From Elusimicrobiota bacterium (GTDB taxonomy: Bacteria; Elusimicrobiota; Elusimicrobia; UBA1565; UBA9628), in NCBI GenBank assembly GCA_028871595.1, contig JAGWMT010000001.1:48827-112826 (forward strand): DNA of 64,000 nucleotides, read 5' to 3'. How positions within the stretch are numbered: the first letter of the stretch is position 1; the number at the start of each line of letters is the position of its first letter. Both the position numbers and the translations under genes were made by a program. The notes under the pieces are model-generated. The model was not told the DNA's origin and made no database searches. It worked only from the letters and a program-made list of their open reading frames with translations. This document shows, piece by piece, positions 1-8,051 of this stretch.

Positions 1-1
1 T

Positions 2-3000
2 CCCGGAACGAATAAGATTTATGTTTTCGGCGGGATGCACGCGATAACTCGCGTCGTTTACAGCGACGTCATCCGTTATGATCCCATCGCCGACACCGCG
101 ACCGTCGTCGCCGCCCTCCCGAATCCGGAATGGCGCACCGCCGCGGTCTATCAACCCGCCACCGGGAAAATTGAAGTGTTCGGCGGAACGAAGGATTCCG
201 GTCTCGTAAATAATACGATCGCGGAGTTCGATCCGGCGACCAACGCCGTCGATGTTCGTCCGACGGTACTGCCTTCGGTGGCGGTGGCATCCGGCGGCGT
301 TGCCGGAGCCTATTTCTCGGGAACAGGCGACACATATCTCTTCACGAATACAGACTCCAACATCTTAAAATATCACTTCAACGCCCGCGGCGCGTACACT
401 TCGGGGGTTTTCGATGCCGGCTCGGCGTCCAATTTCTCGGCCGCATCCTGGAATCCAGTCGCGCAGGCGACATCCTCCGTCACGCTGGCGATCGGCGTCC
501 GCGCCGGGAGCACTCCGGTCCCGGACGCCACCTGGTCCAACTCCGGGGCCTTCGCCGCGGCGGCTAACGGCGGCTCCCTGGCAAGCCTCGGCCCGAATCG
601 CTATGCGCAGTACATCGCCACCTTTACCACCACCGATGCCTCGACAAGCCCGGTGCTGAACGACATCACAATAGGCTACACCCAGACGGCGGCCAGCGCG
701 ACCCTCGTCTCAAGCGCTTACAACAGCGGCGGTCCGCTCAACATCGTTCAGAAGATCTCCTGGCAGGGGACTTTCCCCTCCGGCACGACCGTGCAATTCC
801 AGATCCGCACGGCCAGCGACAACGGCGGAGGTTTCCCGGCGACTTGGTCCCCCTGGCTCGGGCCTACGGCGGCGACGGATTATTACACGGACCCCGCCGG
901 CGGCCAGGCGATCAACCCGGCCCACTCCGACGGGATCAACGATCAATGGGTCCAGTACAAGGTCCAGATGATCTCGTCCAACACTCTCGCGGCCGCCACG
1001 CTGTCCACCGTCACCGTGACCTACGGCCTCCTTCCTGCTGCTCCTTTCCTGAATTCTCTGACCGCGAACACATCCACGCAGCTCAGCGCGAGCTGGACCG
1101 ACAACTCGACCAACGAGGACGAGTTCGTCGTCTCCTCCGGAACAGTCTCGGGGCCCACAAACCTCGGCGCGACCGTCGCTACGCTGAACAAGGCCGGGAC
1201 GGGAGGCGCGCAGTCCATTTCGGTCGTGGGACTAAGCCCCAACACGACATACTTCGTGCGCGTTCGCGCACACGTTTTACCCGCCGTCGATCTCTACTCC
1301 TTTTATTCCAACGAGTTGAGCTTGGCCACGTTGGCCAGTCCCCCGACAAACATGAGCGTCACGGCGGTCTACGGCTCCAGCGCCGCCGTTTCATGGAACG
1401 CCGGCGGCAACCCGGCCGGAACGCCGTTCGAGGTGTCCGTCTCCACGGACAATTTCGCGCTTAACATCTCGACCCCTGTCGCCTTTTCGTCGAACCTGAC
1501 GGCGGCGGCCACGACGCTCTACAACCTCTCTTCGGGCACCACGTATTACTTCCGCGTCCGGGCGCGCAACCTCGCGGGCGTCGCCACGGCCTTCGCCGCG
1601 ACCGCGTCCACGCCCACTCTGCCCGGAGCCTTGGGACCTCCGTCGGGCGCGGCCCTCGGCGTCTCGTCCATCACCTGGTCGTGGACCAACACGGTCGGCC
1701 CGGTCGTCCAGGGCTACAACGTCTACTCCGCCGCGACCGGCCTCCTGCTCGCGGCCGCCACTTCGACCGCGTATGTCCAAACCGGCCTGGCGGCGAACAC
1801 GCCTTACGGCATCGCCGTCGTCGCCCTCGACGCCTCCGGGGCCGGGCCGCCGTCGGCCGCGGCGACGACGTACGCCCTCGCGGCACCCCCATCGGCAACC
1901 GCGTTCTCGGCCATCTATGTCTCCAGCCTGACCGTGGCCTGGAATAACGGCGGCAATCCAGCCGCGACCGTATTCGAGGTCCGCCGCGCCACCGACGGCG
2001 TCAGTTTCGCTCTCGTCAGCAGCCAGACGGCGGTCGCCTTCACGGACACCCAACTAGGGAACGCGACGTACTACTACAAGATCAGGGCTCTCAACGGCAA
2101 CGGCATCGCCAGCGTTTACGATGCGACGATCAGCACCTTCATGGCCGGCCAACCGCCGGCCCCTCCCAGCGGGCTGACGCTCGCCAATTCGAGCGGCACG
2201 GCCGTGACACTGACGTGGAACGCCTCGCCGGGGCCGGGGCTGATCCAATACGACATCTACTGGGATTCGGGAACGGGCGCGGTCAACTACGCCGCGGCCT
2301 ACTCGACCGTCGCCGCCTCCACGACCTCCTTCACCACGGGCCTGCTCGCGCCCGGCACTTACTACTTCGCCGTGCGCGCCAAGAACTCGATCTTCCTGGA
2401 GGAGCAGAACACCAACGTCAGGGCGTCCATCGCCGTGGTGTCCGCGGCGCCCATCGCGAACTGGATGCAGACGCGGCTCCAGTTCCCGGCGTCCGGCAAG
2501 ACCGTCTGGGGCAACCGCGTCACGCTGGACGCGGGGCTTCTGCGCGGATCGCTGGCCGGGATCAGCCAAGTCCGCTTCGACTACCGCTCCGCCGCCTCCA
2601 CGACGGCCCCCTGGATCGCGGTCCCGGCCACCGAGTCCAACAATCCCGTCTTGAAGCCTCCGTTTTACATCCACTGGGACGTGACCGGCCTGGCGCCCGG
2701 CGTCTACGAGGTCCGCGCCGCGGCCGCCAACGGCTCCGGCCAGGCGGACCCTAATCCCCCCACCGCGCTCGTGACCGTCGGCTCCGCGAGTCCCGACATC
2801 ACGGAAACCCTGGTCGGCGGCTCGATTCAGCACCTGGAGACCGTCAGCAACGACGTGGACAACGCCGCGTTCGTGGGCGGACCCGCCGGCGGGCAGACTT
2901 TGCTGGTCCAGCTTCCGGTCGGCGCCCTGGGCGCCTCCACGTCCACTGTCCTCCAGATATTGAACCCGGCAGCCTCGCCGCCGACGGCCCCGGCCACGCT

Positions 3001-3598
3001 CGTTCCGGCCGGGATATTCGCGCAGATCACTTTGCAGAACGGACAGACGGCGCTGAACGTGCCCGCGTTGCTGACCGCGACTTATCCGGACGCCGACGGC
3101 GACGGCGTCGTGGACGGGACCTCCGCGCGCGCCGACCGACTCGCCTTCATGGTCTACCAGGTCGCGGGCGGAACCTGGAAGGCCGAGAATCTCAGCACGT
3201 TGGACCTCGCCGGCAAGACCGTGAGCGTCCAGACGCCGCACTTCAGCCTCTTCGGCGTCTTCGCCGCCGCCGCGTCCGCGCTGGACTCCGTGCGCGTCTA
3301 TCCCAATCCCTACCGCCCCAACGGCAAGAACCCCGACCAGGGCAAGCCCTACAGTTCCGCGGACGCCACGTCCGGCGTCATCTTCGACAACCTGACCCAG
3401 GGCGCCCGCATACAGATCTTCGACGTGTCGGGCGAGTTGGTCTGGCAGGCTTCCTCCGATATCACCAGCGGCAAGATCCAATGGGACGCTCGGAACAGCC
3501 AGGGGCGAGACGTGGCCACCGGCGGCTACATCGCCGTCATCCGCGACTTGGCCACCGGCCGCAGCGTGGTGAAGAAAATTGCGATCATCCGGCACTAA
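2..3598 (+). CDS. Secreted multi-FN3 surface protein with kelch-like start and FlgD/type IX-like C-terminal domain (5' end outside window)
   Basis: The frame is open from base 2, and the residues before the first in-window ATG (position 35) read KIYVFGGM, a kelch-type strand, so the gene starts upstream of the window. Visible order: kelch-like repeats (about residues 1-110), a jelly-roll-like stretch, about five fibronectin type III repeats (roughly residues 330-810, each ending with a TYY.RVRA-type strand), an Ig-like segment, then a C-terminal domain. That domain has a VYPNPYRPN start, an IQIFDVSGELVW core and a GGYIAVIRD...KKIAIIRH end. It resembles FlgD Ig-like or type IX secretion C-terminal domains. 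Likely role: exported cell-surface or secreted adhesin-like protein; no enzyme motif is seen. The next gene overlaps it by 20 nt and encodes a PorV-like barrel, which supports surface export. Confidence 0.85.
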   Translation, partial: PGTNKIYVFGGMHAITRVVYSDVIRYDPIADTATVVAALPNPEWRTAAVYQPATGKIEVFGGTKDSGLVNNTIAEFDPATNAVDVRPTVLPSVAVASGGVAGAYFSGTGDTYLFTNTDSNILKYHFNARGAYTSGVFDAGSASNFSAASWNPVAQATSSVTLAIGVRAGSTPVPDATWSNSGAFAAAANGGSLASLGPNRYAQYIATFTTTDASTSPVLNDITIGYTQTAASATLVSSAYNSGGPLNIVQKISWQGTFPSGTTVQFQIRTASDNGGGFPATWSPWLGPTAATDYYTDPAGGQAINPAHSDGINDQWVQYKVQMISSNTLAAATLSTVTVTYGLLPAAPFLNSLTANTSTQLSASWTDNSTNEDEFVVSSGTVSGPTNLGATVATLNKAGTGGAQSISVVGLSPNTTYFVRVRAHVLPAVDLYSFYSNELSLATLASPPTNMSVTAVYGSSAAVSWNAGGNPAGTPFEVSVSTDNFALNISTPVAFSSNLTAAATTLYNLSSGTTYYFRVRARNLAGVATAFAATASTPTLPGALGPPSGAALGVSSITWSWTNTVGPVVQGYNVYSAATGLLLAAATSTAYVQTGLAANTPYGIAVVALDASGAGPPSAAATTYALAAPPSATAFSAIYVSSLTVAWNNGGNPAATVFEVRRATDGVSFALVSSQTAVAFTDTQLGNATYYYKIRALNGNGIASVYDATISTFMAGQPPAPPSGLTLANSSGTAVTLTWNASPGPGLIQYDIYWDSGTGAVNYAAAYSTVAASTTSFTTGLLAPGTYYFAVRAKNSIFLEEQNTNVRASIAVVSAAPIANWMQTRLQFPASGKTVWGNRVTLDAGLLRGSLAGISQVRFDYRSAASTTAPWIAVPATESNNPVLKPPFYIHWDVTGLAPGVYEVRAAAANGSGQADPNPPTALVTVGSASPDITETLVGGSIQHLETVSNDVDNAAFVGGPAGGQTLLVQLPVGALGASTSTVLQILNPAASPPTAPATLVPAGIFAQITLQNGQTALNVPALLTATYPDADGDGVVDGTSARADRLAFMVYQVAGGTWKAENLSTLDLAGKTVSVQTPHFSLFGVFAAAASALDSVRVYPNPYRPNGKNPDQGKPYSSADATSGVIFDNLTQGARIQIFDVSGELVWQASSDITSGKIQWDARNSQGRDVATGGYIAVIRDLATGRSVVKKIAIIRH

Positions 3599-4547
3599 CG
3601 TCGTCGTCGCCGCGTTCCTGGCGGCGCTTGCCCCCGCCCCGGCCCTCGCCGCAGGCTCGGCGGGCGCGACCCCGTTCAATTTCATCTTCCTGGACGCCGA
3701 CGCCCGGCCGGTCGCCCTCGGCGGCGCCTACGCCGCCCTGGCGGGCGATGCCAACGCGCTCCTCTACAACCCCGCGGGCCTGGGCGCCCTCAAGTCGCAC
3801 CAACTGACTTTGATGCACAGCCAGTATTTCCAGGGCATCACCCAGGAGTACGCCGCCTTCGCCTACAACGTCGGCGAGAGCGACCAGTACAACGAGAACC
3901 GCTTCGGCAACGGCTACACGGGCCGGCGCCAGGGCTGGGGCGTCATGATCAACACCTTGAGCTTCGGCGCCATCCAGCGGACCACTTTGTCCAATCCGGA
4001 CGGGACCGGCCTTTCGAACTTCGGACTGCGCGACTCGGTCGCCGCCTTCGGCTACGGCGTGCAGGTCCGGCCGGGCTTCAGCGTCGGCGCGGCCGTCAAG
4101 GGCTTCTACGAGACGGTCGACAACGCGTCCCTCTCGGCGCCCGCCGCCGACGCGGGACTGCTCTACGCGCCCGGAGGACTGCCGCTGTCCTTCGGCTTGA
4201 CCGCGCAGAACCTCGGCCCCGGCGCGCGCACCCGCGGAAGCTCGGGCGCGGAGCCGCTGCCCGCGGCCGTCCGCGCCGGCGCGGCGGTCTTCGTCGGCTC
4301 GGGAGGACTGCTGTCGTTCGACGTCGTCGAGGCCCGCGGCGGACGACCGGCCATACACGCCGGGGCGGAGTACGCGACCTTCGGCCGCTTGGCCCTGCGC
4401 GCCGGCTATGACGGCAAGAACGAGGCCGGGCCGGGAGTGACCGCGGGCCTCGGCGTCCTATTGCCCGGCGCCTCGGTTAACTACGCCTTCGTCCCCTTCG
4501 GAGTCTTGGGCGACGCCCACCGCATCAGCCTCGAGTTCCACTGGTGA
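3579..4547 (+). CDS. PorV/PorQ-like outer-membrane beta-barrel protein
   Basis: The 322-residue product has a signal peptide (hydrophobic to about residue 25, ending ALAAG). It is followed by FNFIFLDADARPVALGGAYAAL and NALLYNPAGLG, the signature start of the PorV/PorQ (UPF0164) family related to FadL barrels. The rest alternates Gly/aromatic strands and ends in EFHW, a typical outer-membrane C-terminal aromatic. In Bacteroidota PorV shuttles type IX secretion cargo; a similar role for the overlapping upstream protein is inference. The start is TTG at 3579, inside the last codons of the upstream gene (20 nt overlap). No ATG or GTG lies nearby in frame before the signal peptide. The 3' end overlaps the convergent response regulator by 23 nt. 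Confidence 0.82.
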   Translation: MRSSGTNVVVAAFLAALAPAPALAAGSAGATPFNFIFLDADARPVALGGAYAALAGDANALLYNPAGLGALKSHQLTLMHSQYFQGITQEYAAFAYNVGESDQYNENRFGNGYTGRRQGWGVMINTLSFGAIQRTTLSNPDGTGLSNFGLRDSVAAFGYGVQVRPGFSVGAAVKGFYETVDNASLSAPAADAGLLYAPGGLPLSFGLTAQNLGPGARTRGSSGAEPLPAAVRAGAAVFVGSGGLLSFDVVEARGGRPAIHAGAEYATFGRLALRAGYDGKNEAGPGVTAGLGVLLPGASVNYAFVPFGVLGDAHRISLEFHW

Positions 4548-5751
4548 GCAAGCGCTTGGCGGCATCGACGTCCAGGCGGTAGCCGTCCTCGCCGTTGACC
4601 GACTCGATCAACCGGGCGTCTCGCCCCAACTTCTTGCGGATGTGGCTGACGTGCACCTTGATCACCGTCGATTCCTGCCCAGGCCAAGCGCGGCAGACTT
4701 TCTTGTGAAGCGTGTCCGAGCGCACGAGCTTTCCCATGGCGGCCAAGAGCAGGGCGACGATGCCCGCCTCCGCCTTCGTCAACCCGACCGCCGCTTTGCG
4801 GCCGCGGATCGTCAGCGCGAGAGCCTCGCAGTCGAGGACGACTCCCCCGGCGCTGAGCATTCCCCTTGAATCGATGCCGAAGCGCCGCCGCCGGATGAGC
4901 CCGCGGACACGCGCGGCCAAGCGCATCACCGGCGCGGTCTTGAGCAGGTAGTCGTCGGCGCCGAGGTCTAAGCAATCGACTTCCTGCCGCAGACGGTCGT
5001 CGCCCGTCAGCATCAGGATCGGCAGGTAAAGGCCGCCGGCGCTCTCGTCACGCAGCCGCCGACAGACCTGTTTGCCGTCCAATCCCGGCATGTGAAGGTC
5101 CAAGATCACCAAGTCGGGCAGCTCCGTCTTGGCCAGGCTCAAGCCCGCGACGCCGTTGTCCGCCCAGAAAACCTTGTGCGCGCCGTTCTTGAACATCGTC
5201 TTCAGCAGGTCGGCCGTGTCGCTCTCGTCGTCGATGACGAGCACGGTCAAATCCAAGGGGAAGCCGTCTCGCGCACCGGCCGCGGCCGCAGGAACCGGCG
5301 AAGCGCCGACCATAAGGCGCGCGCGGAGACTCCCGACGAAACGGTCGGCGTCGAACAACTCGGCCTTGGCGAGAAGCGCCTCGGCGCCTAAAACCCGGAA
5401 ACGCGCTTCCGTCTCGACGTCGCCGCGTATGCCCGAGATGACGAAGACGGGAACGCTCCGCGTCCTGGCCGAGCTTCTCAGCCCCTTCATGACGAACTCC
5501 GCCGAGAACGTGTCCTTCGGATTCTTTCCGTCGAGGCACAAGTCGAGAAAGATCGCACCCGGCCCGCGCTCCCGCGCCAGCCGCAAGCCTTCCGTCGGAC
5601 TCGCGGCCTCCACCACGCTGAAGCCCATCTTCGCGAAGAACTTGGCGAAGGCGGGACGAAAGCCGGGGTCGTCGTCTATGATCAGGATCGACGCGAACGA
5701 GCGGGGAATACGCGCAACCGGAACGGCGCTATCCGTCGATTCCAGACTCAC
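4525..5751 (-). CDS. Double-receiver response regulator with OmpR/PhoB-type winged helix
   Basis: The 408-residue protein has three domains. Receiver 1 (about 20-140) has the acidic pair IIDDD, phospho-acceptor IFLDLCLDG and a Lys in LLAKAEL. Receiver 2 (about 165-285) has VLVIDDE, VILDLHMPG, LTGDD and DDYLLK. A C-terminal winged helix (about 300-400) has a VKVHVSHIRKKLG recognition-helix region and a GYRLDVD wing. Both receivers keep the Asp and Lys needed for phosphorylation. It should be a transcription factor fed by one or two kinases; no histidine kinase is in the window. The start is GTG at 5751, with GAGGGG about 8 nt upstream. A good sigma-70 promoter lies about 75 nt further up. The 3' end overlaps the convergent PorV-like gene. 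Confidence 0.88.
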   Translation of the reverse strand: MSLESTDSAVPVARIPRSFASILIIDDDPGFRPAFAKFFAKMGFSVVEAASPTEGLRLARERGPGAIFLDLCLDGKNPKDTFSAEFVMKGLRSSARTRSVPVFVISGIRGDVETEARFRVLGAEALLAKAELFDADRFVGSLRARLMVGASPVPAAAAGARDGFPLDLTVLVIDDESDTADLLKTMFKNGAHKVFWADNGVAGLSLAKTELPDLVILDLHMPGLDGKQVCRRLRDESAGGLYLPILMLTGDDRLRQEVDCLDLGADDYLLKTAPVMRLAARVRGLIRRRRFGIDSRGMLSAGGVVLDCEALALTIRGRKAAVGLTKAEAGIVALLLAAMGKLVRSDTLHKKVCRAWPGQESTVIKVHVSHIRKKLGRDARLIESVNGEDGYRLDVDAAKRLLTSGTRG

Positions 5752-5831
5752 GGGATTCCCCTCTCATGGAAAGCGCTCGGTCATATTTCTGAGGCATCCT
5801 TGTCCGCCCCCCAGCTTGGCGCGCCAGGGAG

Positions 5832-5860
5832 TATTTAACAGGATAGGGAAGATTTGTCAA
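5832..5860 (-). promoter_or_regulatory. Sigma-70 promoter of the double-receiver regulator
   Basis: Reading the minus strand, TTGACA (5860-5855) is followed by a 17-nt spacer and TAAATA (5837-5832). The expected transcript has a leader of about 75 nt before the GTG at 5751, with a GAGGGG ribosome binding site. This contrasts with the leaderless layout of many other genes here. Confidence 0.7.
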
Positions 5861-6115
5861 TTGCGGCTGGTTAAATTCGGGTTCCTTCACAACCTAGGCC
5901 CTTCGACCTCTTCCCCGACAGGACCAACGCCCCTGGAGTCCTGCCGGGGCGGGTTCTATACTGACTTGTACCTCGTGTAGTCCGGGGGATCGGCCCCGGA
6001 GCATCCACGGCTTCGCCGCAAACGAAGCGCGACCACGGGAAACGATAAGCTCGCGTCTCGTTCCGGACCCAAGCCGCATGCCTGGGGATGGAGCGAGAAT
6101 CGGGCCCGTGACCCG
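5861..6115. other. Intergenic stretch at the left side of the accessory region
   Basis: I see no convincing gene here. A TATACT hexamer lies at 5957-5962 on the plus strand but has only a weak -35 (TGGAGT at 5934-5939). It could serve the gene at 6116 with a long leader. The left end of the mobile element should lie in or near this stretch, but I could not find a copy of the tRNA-Gln 3' sequence to fix it. Confidence 0.35.
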
Positions 6116-6862
6116 ATGGAAACCGCGATCCAAGAAGCACCTCCCGTACCGAGCCCGGCAGCCGAGAATCTGCCGGCCGAGGCGCGCGCCGTCGCCGGGG
6201 AATGGCGCCGCCACGCGCGGCACGAGCGCGTCCGAATCAAGCTGACGCTCGACCACGCCGGCCATTGCTACGAGCGGTTGTGCGGCGTCCTCGCCAATCC
6301 AGGCCGCCAGGTCCGGACCCCGTTGCGTCCCGACGCGATGATCTCCGACCCGGCCCGTCTGCTCGATATCCTGGATAAGGGGTTGCGCAGGATGCCCCAG
6401 ACCACCCCTGTCCGCGTGGGAAAACGAGGCGCCGTCAGGCTCCTTGCGCAGGTCGTGGCCCTGGAAGTCATGCCCAACGAGGCCGCCTATCTGCTCCGGA
6501 TCGTCAAGAACATCAAGCGCGATCTGTGGCGGGAAACCGCACAAGAACATGCACGCTTCGCCCCCCTCGAAGCGGTCGAGATCGCCGAAGAGGAAGGCGG
6601 GCGAGGCGTGTTCTTCCCGCCTTCCCACCCCGAAAATCCTGAAGCCTCGACGCGCCAGGCCGTGATCCAGAAGGCCCTCGACGAGTTGCCGAAGCGGCTC
6701 GGGATGTCGGCTGAGGACGTGGCCGCGCTGCTCGCAGCCGTCGCCGACGCCCAGGGCAACGTGTCGGCCGCCGCGCGCCAGCTCGGCCAGCCGCAGCGCA
6801 AGACCGCCCGTCGCGTCGAGCGCATCCAGAAGCACCCCCAGCGCCGCGGCCTCGCGGCCTAA
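6116..6862 (+). CDS. Hypothetical protein, possibly sigma-factor- or HTH-like
   Basis: This 248-residue cytoplasmic protein starts at ATG 6116. I do not recognise a defined family. The middle part (about 120-150), with LLRIVKNIKRDLWRE, resembles sigma-70 region 2 style helices. The C-terminal part (about 200-240), with LLAAVADAQGNVSAAARQLG, reads like a helix-turn-helix in which a new helix begins at VSAAARQLG, followed by a basic tail. A plausible role is a DNA-binding or sigma-like regulator of the adjacent mobile element, but this is inference. There is no strong Shine-Dalgarno before the ATG. A GC-rich hairpin follows the stop at 6878-6896. Confidence 0.55.
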   Translation: METAIQEAPPVPSPAAENLPAEARAVAGEWRRHARHERVRIKLTLDHAGHCYERLCGVLANPGRQVRTPLRPDAMISDPARLLDILDKGLRRMPQTTPVRVGKRGAVRLLAQVVALEVMPNEAAYLLRIVKNIKRDLWRETAQEHARFAPLEAVEIAEEEGGRGVFFPPSHPENPEASTRQAVIQKALDELPKRLGMSAEDVAALLAAVADAQGNVSAAARQLGQPQRKTARRVERIQKHPQRRGLAA

Positions 6863-6877
6863 AAATCGCCTGTCTAA

Positions 6878-6896
6878 AACGCGCCCCTGGCGCGTT
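6878..6896 (+). terminator. GC-rich hairpin after the hypothetical gene
   Basis: AACGCGCC (6878-6885), loop CCT, and GGCGCGTT (6889-6896) form a perfect 8-bp stem 15 nt after the stop codon at 6862. There is no clear run of T after it, so intrinsic termination is uncertain. Confidence 0.4.
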
Positions 6897-7025
6897 ATTG
6901 CCTATGCGGGGGCAATGAGCGTGTTCTGTCGCCACAGAATAGGGGGCCTTCGAGTGGTACGACGAAGAAACCTCGTCCGCCACAGCGCAATCTCGCCCGC
7001 CTGACGCGCTCTGTCGAGCACTTTT

Positions 7026-7078
7026 CCTCCCAACCCCACCCCCACAACGACAAAAGATGTGGGGCTGGGGTTGGGAGG
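7026..7078. repeat. Large near-perfect inverted repeat upstream of the transfer genes
   Basis: The left arm (7026-7046, C-rich) and right arm (7058-7078, G-rich) are each 21 nt and pair at 20 of 21 positions around an 11-nt loop (7047-7057). It lies in a gene-free stretch (6863-7211) between the hypothetical gene and the replication-relaxation gene. Possible roles are a transcription terminator, a relaxase or initiator binding site, or a structural barrier. The sequence alone does not decide. Confidence 0.6.
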
Positions 7079-7086
7079 CGGCGGGC

Positions 7087-7211
7087 TGGGACAAGTGGCG
7101 GACGAATGCAGCAGAGAGAATGAAGGAGAAGAAAAGGGCAACGGGAAAAACGGAAGGAAGGAGAAAAATCGGACAAGGAACGGACAAAAAACCAAAGACA
7201 GGAGGACATGA
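7087..7211 (+). promoter_or_regulatory. Purine-rich leader with AGGAGG ribosome binding site
   Basis: From about 7087 the plus strand is strongly A/G-biased (blocks such as GAAGGAGAAGAAAAGGG) in otherwise balanced GC-rich DNA. It ends in AGGAGG at 7200-7205. Spacing decides the start of the next gene: TTG at 7212 is 6 nt away, while the ATG at 7208 is only 2 nt away and opens a frame with no recognisable protein until 8051. Confidence 0.55.
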
Positions 7212-8051
7212 TTGGGTCAAGGAAAACAAGGACAAGACCAGGGAAAATCCGGGGCAAGACTCCAAGAAAGGGACTACGAACTGCTGGCGGCACTGGAGGC
7301 GTGGGGCGTGCTGGGGCTGGGTCAAATCGACGGTTTGGTGTTCCACAAGGACCTGCCGGACGCGGCGAAGTGCGAGCGATTCTTCAACCGGAATGGGGAC
7401 GATCTCTACCGGCTGTCGGGCTACAAGCGGCTGTCGGACCTGAAGAAATCGGGCTACGTAGAGGCGCATTTCTACCATGGATTCCCGATGGTGTTCACGC
7501 TGACGAACAAGGGGCACGGCGCGTTGAAGGCAGTCGGGCGGGCTCAGCTCCCGGGGTTTCGGCGGTCGGTTTCCCCCCACTTGGTCGAGCACGAGGTCCT
7601 GGTCAACGCGGTCGGACTCGTGCTGGCCGAGGTCCTGGGACTGCGCGTGCGGACCATACGGCAGAGGACCGCCTGGAGCCCGCGCGGCGGCTGGAGCCAC
7701 AACGCGAGCCGGTCGAAAGTCCCGGACTTGTGGATTGCGGACGAGCGCCAACCCAAGGCGGTCGAGGTCGAGCTGAACCAGAAATCGACCCTGCTCTACC
7801 CCGAGATCTGGGAGGCGTACCGCGAGCGCCTGCCGCGCGAGGGAGCGGTCCTCTACCTCGCCGGTTGGCCCAGGGGGGTCGCCTTCATCCAGCGCCGCGC
7901 CGCGCGCCTGGGCATGGAGTTCATCTACGCTTGCGGCCTCGAAGACTTCGCCGCGAGCTGCGGCCGGGCTCCGTTCCTCAACTGCGAAGGCAGGACCTTG
8001 CGGCTGGCCGCCGCGGGGCTGACGAATCAAACCACGGGAGGTCTCGCCTGA
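7212..8051 (+). CDS. Replication-relaxation family protein
   Basis: The 279-residue protein has a short Gln/Lys/Gly-rich start. From about residue 16 the RLQERDYELLAALEAWG pattern begins the winged-helix region typical of the replication-relaxation family. Family members occur on plasmids and integrative elements and are thought to help initiate replication or transfer. Later parts contain LVEHEVLVNAVGL and VPDLWIADERQPKAVEVELNQKS; the latter has an acidic E-x-E/K pattern reminiscent of a restriction-like fold. The start is TTG at 7212, chosen for the AGGAGG 6 nt upstream. Its TGA overlaps the ATG of the coupling ATPase (TGATG at 8049-8053), so the two are translationally coupled. Confidence 0.75.
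   Translation: MGQGKQGQDQGKSGARLQERDYELLAALEAWGVLGLGQIDGLVFHKDLPDAAKCERFFNRNGDDLYRLSGYKRLSDLKKSGYVEAHFYHGFPMVFTLTNKGHGALKAVGRAQLPGFRRSVSPHLVEHEVLVNAVGLVLAEVLGLRVRTIRQRTAWSPRGGWSHNASRSKVPDLWIADERQPKAVEVELNQKSTLLYPEIWEAYRERLPREGAVLYLAGWPRGVAFIQRRAARLGMEFIYACGLEDFAASCGRAPFLNCEGRTLRLAAAGLTNQTTGGLA

Noticed and set aside
5855..5885. Possible left attachment site resembling the tRNA-Gln 3' half
   Set aside because: Some short matches exist (CGAAT, GCCGCA) but order and spacing differ and no run of identity is long enough. It also overlaps the -35 of the regulator promoter.
6895..7293. Minus-strand Phe/Leu/Pro-rich short frames
   Set aside because: They are the complement of the purine-rich leader and the inverted repeat. 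The apparent hydrophobic protein is a by-product of the pyrimidine-rich strand.
7208..8050. Upstream extension of the coupling ATPase from ATG 7208
   Set aside because: This frame overlaps the replication-relaxation gene completely, encodes Gly/Arg/Pro-rich shadow sequence, and its ATG is only 2 nt from AGGAGG. ATG 8051 starts the real membrane-spanning N-terminus.
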